Source: DATBLE01 sp046734335 (GTDB lineage: Bacteria > Actinomycetota > Thermoleophilia > Gaiellales > Gaiellaceae). From it: a DNA stretch of 64,000 nt. The notes beneath the pieces were generated by a model. The model was not told the origin of the DNA and did not search any database. It saw only the letters and a list, made by a program, of their open reading frames with translations. Of the stretch, positions 57,796 to 64,000 are shown in pieces. Position numbers and translations under genes: made by a program. The DNA lies in assembly GCA_046734335.1 (NCBI GenBank), contig JBKPRA010000009.1, positions 19,268 to 83,267 of the forward strand, written 5' to 3'. Position 1 is the stretch's first letter. Every line of letters starts with the position of its first letter.

Positions 57796-58811
57796 CCCGC
57801 TCGGTGCTCCAGGAGGATGCGGCCGACGACGCCGTCACGCTCGCCCATGAGAGCGAAGGCGTCCTCGAAGCGCTCGGCCGGGAAGCGACGAGCGACGACC
57901 GGCGCGAGGTCGACGAGCCCGGCGCCGAGCAGCTCGACCACGCGCGACCAGACTGCAGTCGTGTAGCCGACGCTGCCGATCAACGTCAGGTCACGGAGGA
58001 CGAACCGATCGGCCGGAAGCGCCAGCTGCCGGTCGGCGCCGGCGATGCCGAGCGCGACGACGCGACCGCCCATCCGCGGCAGGCGCGTGGCCAGCTCGAT
58101 CGCGTCGACCGCGCCCGCCGTCTCGACGACGAGGTCGAGCTCACCCTCATGAGACGCCGGCCCCACCGAGAGATCGACGGTCTCGTCGGCGCCGAGGCGG
58201 CGGGCCAGCTCGAGCTCGGCCTCCCGGATCCCGTAGGCAACGACCGCGGCCGGCGCGAACAGACGGGCAAGGACGAGCGAGAGCGCGCCCAGCGTGCCGA
58301 CGCCGATCACGCCGATGGTCTCTCCCGCGCGCGGCTGCGCACGCGATAGCCCCTGGAACACCACCGACGCAGGCTCGACCAGCACGGCCGCATCCAGCTC
58401 CACCTCGGCGGGCAGAGGATGGACGACCCGCCGAGGCGCGACCACGAGCTCGCCGTAGCCCCCGCCCCGGGTGAAGCCGAGCTGGTCGTACGTCTCGCAG
58501 AGGTGGGTGTCGCCTGCGCGGCAGCGACGGCAGACGCCGCAGTAGCAGAAGCCTTCGCAGACCACGCGGTCGCCGGGCTGCAGTCCGGTCACGCCCTCTC
58601 CGACCGCCTCTATGACTCCGCTCCACTCGTGTCCCGGAATGCACGGGTAGCGTACCCAGCGCCGGTCCAGCTCGCCCTCGAGCACTTCGACGTCGGTACG
58701 GCACAGCCCGGCGAACCGGCTGCGCACCAGCACGTCTCCCGGCCCGCAGGTCGGGGCCCCCACCTCCCCGTAGACGACCTCGTGCGGGCGCTCGATCACG
58801 ACCGCCTTCAC
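57792..58811 (-). CDS. Zinc-dependent alcohol/polyol dehydrogenase (MDR)
   Basis: A 339-residue MDR protein. Catalytic zinc ligands are Cys37, His61 and Glu62 (IPGHEWSG); structural zinc Cys91, Cys94, Cys97, Cys105 (CGVCRRCRAGDTHLC). The Rossmann loop is IGVIGVGTLGALSLVLA. It is close to sorbitol, threonine or glucose dehydrogenases. The next gene encodes a sugar-binding protein, so a polyol or sugar substrate is plausible. GTG start fixed by TAGACT 6 nt upstream. Confidence 0.9.
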   Translation of the reverse strand: MKAVVIERPHEVVYGEVGAPTCGPGDVLVRSRFAGLCRTDVEVLEGELDRRWVRYPCIPGHEWSGVIEAVGEGVTGLQPGDRVVCEGFCYCGVCRRCRAGDTHLCETYDQLGFTRGGGYGELVVAPRRVVHPLPAEVELDAAVLVEPASVVFQGLSRAQPRAGETIGVIGVGTLGALSLVLARLFAPAAVVAYGIREAELELARRLGADETVDLSVGPASHEGELDLVVETAGAVDAIELATRLPRMGGRVVALGIAGADRQLALPADRFVLRDLTLIGSVGYTTAVWSRVVELLGAGLVDLAPVVARRFPAERFEDAFALMGERDGVVGRILLEHRAG

Positions 58812-58817
58812 GGTCCT

Positions 58818-58823
58818 AGTCTA
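58818..58823 (-). promoter_or_regulatory. -10 element of the dehydrogenase operon
   Basis: TAGACT on the minus strand then AGGACC and GTG at 58811. Confidence 0.55.
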
Positions 58824-58852
58824 TGCAGGGCGATATCGCCGGCAGGCGGAGG

Positions 58853-60166
<1,314 letters not shown>

Positions 60167-60285
60167 GCCCCGCCTACCCGGGCACCGCAGGTGCCGTGGT
60201 TTTTCGGCCGGGCGCCGGCTTTGCCGGGGCCGAATCCAGCCCCGGCGTGGGTACTAGGAAGGAGGTCGTTCTCCAAGGAACCTAC
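60167..60285 (-). ncRNA. Candidate structured 5' leader of the CorC-type gene
   Basis: On the minus strand TATACT (60296-60291) would start a transcript at about 60284, within the end of the upstream gene. The leader of some 118 nt contains a short stem GGAG/CTCC, a stem with arms GCCGGGGC/GCCCCGGC (60223-60246), a GCCGGC-rich segment and a stem GGCACC/GGTGCC (60181-60195) close to the start codon. I cannot match it to a known riboswitch; a metal-sensing leader fits the gene. The strand assignment rests on the promoter only. Confidence 0.4.
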
Positions 60286-61238
60286 GGCTGAGTATAGGTC
60301 ACGTATCCGTCGTCAACTCCGCGCACGGCGCGGCCCTCGACGACGAGGCGCTCGAGGTGGGAGAGCGTCTCGGCCACTGCGAAGCGCCGCTGAGCAGCGC
60401 CCAGGTCGCCGGGGAACAGGACGCACGAGAGCTCGTATCCGCTCCGCGCGCCGTCGCGCAGCCCGGCCTCGGTCTCGACGAGCCGCTCGTGGTGGTGCTG
60501 GACGATCTCACGGGCGCGGCCCGCCGGGTCCGCGATCGGGTCTCCGTGCCCCGGCAAGGCCAGCCGGGGTGCGAGCTCGGCCACGCGCTCCAGTGAGGCC
60601 ATGAAGTCGCCCAGCGGATCGGGACGCGAGTCGGGGTAGAGGCCGACGGCCGGGGTGATCCGCGGCAGGAGATGGTCACCCGCGATCAGCATGCCGTCCT
60701 TCAGGAGGCAGATGTGCCCGTCGGCGTGGCCGGGCAACTCGACGACGCTCCAGCCGGCCACGTCGTCGCCCTCCCGCAGGAGCCGGGCGTCGGGGACGAA
60801 GTGGACGAACCGGCGATACACGCTGCCGACCTCGAGCAGCTCGGCCGTCTCCTCGGGGGGAACGCCCTGCCGGCCGAACCACTCGGCCAGCTGGGGGACC
60901 CAGGCGTCGCTGCCCCAGACCTTCTCGCACTGGTAGTGGTCGAGCGCACCCTGCAGGACCGACGCTCCTGTCACCTCGACCGCATCGGCCGTGCCGCCGA
61001 CGTGGTCCGGGTGGAAGTGGGTGACTAGGATTTCGGTCACGTGCATGTCCAGCAGTGGGACGAGGCCCGACCAGCTGTCGACCATCTCCGGAAGGCCGAG
61101 CCCGGTGTCGACGAGCAGGTACCCATCGTCGGTCGGCACGAGGTACCCGTGGACGTGGCCGGGCTTCATCGGCATCGGATAGGTGACGCGGACGATTCCC
61201 TCCGCCACCTCGACCGGAGCGAACGTATGTTCTATCAT
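60282..61238 (-). CDS. Metallo-beta-lactamase-fold hydrolase
   Basis: About 318 residues from ATG at 61238. The metal motif ILVTHFHPDHVGGTADAV is complete, with ELPGHADGHICL, LIAGDHLLPRITPAVGLYP and RLALPGHGDPI supplying the other ligands. The PMPMKPGHVHGYLV opening and the long C-terminal helical part (HHHERLVETEAG) fit the group that includes lactonases and LACTB2-like hydrolases. Substrate unknown. Its start lies in the -10 of the divergent radical SAM gene. Confidence 0.88.
   Translation of the reverse strand: MIEHTFAPVEVAEGIVRVTYPMPMKPGHVHGYLVPTDDGYLLVDTGLGLPEMVDSWSGLVPLLDMHVTEILVTHFHPDHVGGTADAVEVTGASVLQGALDHYQCEKVWGSDAWVPQLAEWFGRQGVPPEETAELLEVGSVYRRFVHFVPDARLLREGDDVAGWSVVELPGHADGHICLLKDGMLIAGDHLLPRITPAVGLYPDSRPDPLGDFMASLERVAELAPRLALPGHGDPIADPAGRAREIVQHHHERLVETEAGLRDGARSGYELSCVLFPGDLGAAQRRFAVAETLSHLERLVVEGRAVRGVDDGYVTYTQP
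61233..61238 (+). promoter_or_regulatory. -10 element TATCAT of the radical SAM gene
   Basis: TATCAT then GCCGGAG (7 nt) and ATG at 61246. The hexamer overlaps the ATG of the divergent hydrolase gene. Confidence 0.55.
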
Positions 61239-61245
61239 GCCGGAG

Positions 61246-62142
61246 ATGGGGGTCGAGTATCGCGAAGAGCCCTGCCGGAGCGCGCTGAACCGGGTGAAGG
61301 GGATGGGCTTCGGCTGGTCGCTCAACCCGTACATGGGCTGCGCCCACCGCTGCACCTTCTGCTACGTGCGTGCCTTCGAGCTGAGAGCAGACCGGCCTTC
61401 GGACGACCGCTACGGACGCTCGATCCGAGTGAAAGTGAACGTCGCGGAAGTCCTGCGACGGGAGCTCGCGCGCCCGTCCTGGGAGGGCGAGACGGTCGCG
61501 ATCGGGGCGGCGACCGACCCGTATCAGCCGGCCGAAGGCCGGTACGAGCTCACACGCGGCTGTCTGGAGGCGCTCCGCGACGCAGCGAACCCGTTCAGCC
61601 TGATCACCCGCAGCCCGATGATCGTGCGCGATCTCGACGTCCTCGTCGAGGCGGCGTTGCGGGCCGAGGTCGGCGTCGTCTTCTCGGTTCCGACACTGGA
61701 CGAGGAGGTCTGGAGGCGGACGGAGCCCGGCACCCCTCCCCCGCGCCGCCGGCTCGAGGCGCTGAGCCGCCTGGTCGACGCGGGGATCAAGGCCGGAGTC
61801 GGAATGGCGCCGATCCTGCCCGGCATCTCCGACTCACCAGACCAGCTCGAGCAGGTCGTCCGGGCCGCCCGCGACGCGGGAGCGACCAACATCTGGGCCA
61901 ACGTGCTCCACCTCAAGCCCGGCACCCGCGAGCACTTCCTCGAGGCGCTGGCGTCGGACTGGCCGGAGGAGCTCCAACGCTACGAACGGCTCTACGCCTC
62001 GCGTGCATATCTGCCGACCTCGGAGGCGGAGCCGGTCCGCGCCTTGGTCGGCGAGCTGCGTAAGCGGCACGGCATCCGCGACCGGCGCCGAGTGCGCGCA
62101 GAGCCGCCTGCGCCCGCCGAGCAGCTGACGCTGGCCGTGTGA
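61246..62142 (+). CDS. Radical SAM protein, SplB/Rv2578c-like
   Basis: From ATG at 61246 the protein has 298 residues. The cluster motif is CAHRCTFCYVRAFE (CxxxCxxC), in the context NPYMGCAHRC of the family with spore photoproduct lyase and Rv2578c. VAIGAATDPYQPAEGRYELTRG and FSLITRSPMIVRDLDVL follow. These proteins may act on nucleic acid or photoproducts but most are untested. GTP-like or SPASM extra clusters are not seen. An ATG 9 nt upstream is also possible. Confidence 0.88.
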   Translation: MGVEYREEPCRSALNRVKGMGFGWSLNPYMGCAHRCTFCYVRAFELRADRPSDDRYGRSIRVKVNVAEVLRRELARPSWEGETVAIGAATDPYQPAEGRYELTRGCLEALRDAANPFSLITRSPMIVRDLDVLVEAALRAEVGVVFSVPTLDEEVWRRTEPGTPPPRRRLEALSRLVDAGIKAGVGMAPILPGISDSPDQLEQVVRAARDAGATNIWANVLHLKPGTREHFLEALASDWPEELQRYERLYASRAYLPTSEAEPVRALVGELRKRHGIRDRRRVRAEPPAPAEQLTLAV

Positions 62143-62158
62143 CCGCCTGTGGCCGCTC

Positions 62159-62164
62159 TATGAT
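62159..62164 (+). promoter_or_regulatory. -10 element TATGAT of the response regulator gene
   Basis: TATGAT, 7 nt before the ATG at 62172. Confidence 0.6.
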
Positions 62165-62171
62165 CGGGCCC

Positions 62172-62795
62172 ATGCCCGAGGAGATCACCTGCCTGATCGT
62201 GGACGACCACGAGGTCGTCCGCGAGGGGCTGCGACTGTCGCTCTCGCGCGCGCCGCACATCCGTGTGATCGGCGAGGCGTCGGACGGGGAGCAGGCGGTC
62301 ACCCTTGTGGAGCGTCGCAAACCGCACATCGTGGTCATGGACGTCCGGATGCCGGGCATGGACGGCCTCGAGGCCACGAAGCAGATCGTGGCGCAGGCTC
62401 CCGAGACCGCAGTCCTCATCTTCACCGCCTTCAGCGAGCGCTCGCTGCTCGCGCGCGGCATCGAGTCGGGCGCCAAGGGCTACATCCTCAAGGAGGCGCC
62501 GCACGAGACGCTGCTGAAGGCGATCGAGAAGCTGGCGGCCGGCGAGGGCTACATCGACCCGGCACTGATGCCCGCGTTCCTGAGCGGCAAGGAAGGCACG
62601 GACATGCTCACCCCGCGCGAGCGCGAGATCCTCCAGCTGCTCGCCGACGGGATGTCGAACGCGGACGTGGCGGCGAAGCTCTTCATCAGCCAGGAAACGG
62701 TCAAGAGCCACGTGCGCCACATCCTCACGAAGCTCGAGGCCGACACCCGCACACACGCGGTCGCGATCGCGTTACGCGACTCGATCATCGACTGA
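62172..62795 (+). CDS. NarL/FixJ-type response regulator
   Basis: A 207-residue protein from ATG at 62172. Receiver: acidic pair LIVDDHEVV (Asp11, Asp12), phosphorylated Asp57 (VVMDVRMPGMDG), Thr85 and Lys107 (YILKEA). LuxR-type helix-turn-helix: LTPREREILQLLADGMSNADVAAKLFISQETVKSHVRHILTKL. It should bind DNA when phosphorylated. The histidine kinase-like gene starts 1 nt after its stop. Confidence 0.94.
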   Translation: MPEEITCLIVDDHEVVREGLRLSLSRAPHIRVIGEASDGEQAVTLVERRKPHIVVMDVRMPGMDGLEATKQIVAQAPETAVLIFTAFSERSLLARGIESGAKGYILKEAPHETLLKAIEKLAAGEGYIDPALMPAFLSGKEGTDMLTPREREILQLLADGMSNADVAAKLFISQETVKSHVRHILTKLEADTRTHAVAIALRDSIID

Positions 62796-62796
62796 G

Positions 62797-63492
62797 ATGA
62801 CCTCGCTGCCCTCCGAGCCGCCGTTCGAGCGGCGGCAGGGCGAGCGCCGCAAGGAGGAACGCGAGCGCATCCGCCAGTTCGAGCAGCGGATCGCCGGCGA
62901 GCAGGACGAGCGCCGCCGGCTCGCGCTGATGCTCCACGACGGCGCCGTGCAGGCGCTCGCCGGGATCGCGCTGATGCTCGACGCGGTCGACCATGCGATC
63001 GCCGAGGGCCGTGCCGAGGACGCGCGGCGCGTGCTAGCGAGCGCCCTCGAGCAGCAGCGGGCGACGATCCAGTCGCTCCGCGATCTCTCCTTCAACATCG
63101 AGCCGGTCGCACTCCGCGACCAGGGCTTCGAGCCGGCGGTGCGCGCGCTGGCCGAAAGGGTCGGGCTCGACCGCGAGGTACGGGTCGACGTGGACGTCGT
63201 TCCGGCGGAGGCGCTCGCCGAGCGCGCCCAGGTGACCTTCTACCAGTTGATCCGGGTCGCGCTCGACCGGGCAGCCGAACGGAAGCCCGGCCGCATCTCG
63301 ATCACCGTTTCCGACGACGACGACGGTGCGCGCCTCACGGTCGCCGACGACGGACACCCGGAGCGCCGCCAGAACGGCATCGAGGAGCTCGAGGAGCGCG
63401 TCCGCCACGTGAGCGGAACGGTGACGGTCGAGCGCGGCGACGCCGGGACGACGTTCACGGTCGTGCTGCCCGGGTACGTCGCCCGAAGCTAG
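62797..63492 (+). CDS. DegS-like histidine kinase core with degenerate ATP site
   Basis: A 231-residue soluble protein without membrane or sensor domain. A charged coiled segment (11-40) leads to the HisKA_3 dimer helix ERRRLALMLHDGAVQALAGIALML with His47. The HATPase part is reduced: where family members read EALNNALKHA it reads VALDRAAERKPG, lacking the Asn of the N-box, and the G1 box is VADDGHPE. ATP binding may be weak or lost. It could be a phosphatase or phosphotransfer partner of the adjacent regulator. Confidence 0.85.
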   Translation: MTSLPSEPPFERRQGERRKEERERIRQFEQRIAGEQDERRRLALMLHDGAVQALAGIALMLDAVDHAIAEGRAEDARRVLASALEQQRATIQSLRDLSFNIEPVALRDQGFEPAVRALAERVGLDREVRVDVDVVPAEALAERAQVTFYQLIRVALDRAAERKPGRISITVSDDDDGARLTVADDGHPERRQNGIEELEERVRHVSGTVTVERGDAGTTFTVVLPGYVARS

Positions 63493-63505
63493 GATCGGCG
63501 CCGAC

Positions 63506-63685
63506 ATGGCGTACCTCCTGTTCGTGTCGAAGCCGAGCGGTTACGAGCTCCGGGAACGAGACGGCGATCCGCCGGCCGTCGGCGACGAGGTCCAGGAGGA
63601 CGACACGCGGATGGTCGTCACGAAGGTGGCGCCGTCGCCACTGCCGGCGGACGAGCGGCGCTGCGCATACATCCAACCCGTGTGA
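63506..63685 (+). CDS. Small 59-residue protein of unknown function
   Basis: ATG at 63506, MAYLLFVSKPSGYELRERDG..., ending TGA at 63683. The beta-strand pattern (MAYLLFV, TRMVVTKVAPSPL, RRCAYIQPV) and ordinary codon use suggest a real gene downstream of the two-component pair, 13 nt after its stop. I know no homologue with a function. Confidence 0.55.
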   Translation: MAYLLFVSKPSGYELRERDGDPPAVGDEVQEDDTRMVVTKVAPSPLPADERRCAYIQPV

Positions 63686-63845
63686 CGCCGGCCAAGAGCG
63701 GGGCCCGGCTGCCACCCCTCGACCGTCGGTCTTCAGCGTGACCCCGCTTCTTAGAGCACTGGCGCCCCGAAGCGCCAATCGACGCCGCTGGCGGCTCACT
63801 GTTAGGTTCCAACCTGGGAGGCATCTCGTTCAAGGAGGTCACAGC
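63686..63845. other. Intergenic region, no gene seen
   Basis: It holds a short stem TGGCGC/GCGCCA (63760-63777), a possible -10 TAGGTT (63803-63808) and the ribosome site of the next gene. Confidence 0.5.
63832..63839 (+). promoter_or_regulatory. Ribosome binding site of the last gene
   Basis: AAGGAGGT, about 6 nt before the ATG at 63846. Confidence 0.7.
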
Positions 63846-64000
63846 ATGTGGGTACGGGTCGCCACATTCGAGGGGGTCGATTCGGAGAAGGCCAACGAGA
63901 TCGTGAAGCAGCAGATGGCGTCGGGTGAGATGACGCCGCCCGAAGGCATGGACAGCGTGCTCGTCCTCGACGACAAGGATGCGAAGAGGAGGAAGTTCTT
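63846..64000 (+). CDS. Start of a small protein, cut by the window edge (ferredoxin-like/ABM fold likely)
   Basis: Fifty-one codons are visible: MWVRVATFEGVDSEKANEIV ... SGEMTPPEGMDSVLVLDDKD. The strand-helix-strand pattern fits the dimeric alpha/beta-barrel (antibiotic biosynthesis monooxygenase-like) proteins, which often open with (W/Y)VRVATFEG. Function cannot be stated from this fragment. The start has an excellent ribosome site. Confidence 0.65.
   Translation, partial: MWVRVATFEGVDSEKANEIVKQQMASGEMTPPEGMDSVLVLDDKDAKRRKF

Noticed and set aside
60167..60285. M-box or yybP-ykoY riboswitch
   Set aside because: The folded leader lacks the conserved words of these families as I know them, so only an unnamed structured leader is proposed.

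Overview
The window is chromosomal DNA of very high GC content from an actinobacterium. My best placement is class Thermoleophilia (Gaiellales-like). The reasons are a primary sigma factor and FtsZ of actinobacterial type, an F420-type luciferase-like oxidoreductase, a protein-bound (CysO/CysM/JAMM) cysteine pathway, secreted proteins with an N-terminal NSVGS...LKANAV...SSKV block followed by collagen triplets, and many secreted Ig-like or cupredoxin proteins. This placement is inference from gene content, because no rRNA is present. Genes are tightly packed on both strands, with many 4-nt ATGA/GTGA overlaps. I see no rRNA, tRNA, CRISPR array, prophage or insertion sequence.

Layout: 1-11.7 kb carries leucine/acyl-CoA catabolism (carboxyltransferase and biotin carboxylase subunits of a methylcrotonyl-CoA carboxylase type enzyme, a crotonase, an acyl-CoA dehydrogenase) interleaved with two secreted proteins, an SCP2 protein, an MFS transporter and leucyl aminopeptidase. 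11.9-19 kb holds a persulfide dioxygenase-like/rhodanese fusion, a broken cyclase fragment, an alpha/beta hydrolase lipoprotein, threonine dehydratase, the MeaB GTPase, an MFS transporter and HisC. 19-25 kb holds a LON-domain protein, gamma-glutamyltranspeptidase, a frameshifted ASCH gene, an FtsZ with a long acidic proline-rich N-terminus next to a ParA ATPase, and a 21-bp tandem repeat. 26-33 kb is a repair region (Nei, Lhr) with a LexA box on the Lhr promoter. 33-40 kb holds a gluzincin-type peptidase, a HhH-GPD protein, HIT/NUDIX proteins, a methyltransferase, and MntH with its DtxR-type regulator and operator. 40-42.2 kb is a split transketolase divergent from SoxR. 42-48 kb holds an acyl-CoA dehydrogenase, an amidohydrolase, a creatininase, a PHP phosphatase, an HxlR regulator and an M20 peptidase. 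48.5-53.5 kb holds the primary sigma factor, a TPR protein and the rhodanese-MoeB/CysO/CysM/JAMM cysteine operon. 53.6-64 kb holds two cupredoxins, a DJ-1 protein, transporters, a zinc dehydrogenase, a CorC-type protein with a candidate structured leader, a radical SAM protein and a NarL-type two-component pair.

Regulatory architecture is the most striking aspect. In about sixteen genes a TANNNT hexamer ends exactly 6 or 7 nt before the start codon, which is the layout of leaderless mRNA; this fixes many start sites. Superimposed are a LexA box covering the -35 of lhr, a SoxR-type palindrome inside a 19-bp promoter spacer ahead of transketolase, and a palindrome next to the mntR start. A dispersed intergenic palindromic repeat occurs in four places, and three gene remnants are visible (cyclase, VOC/glyoxalase, ASCH).
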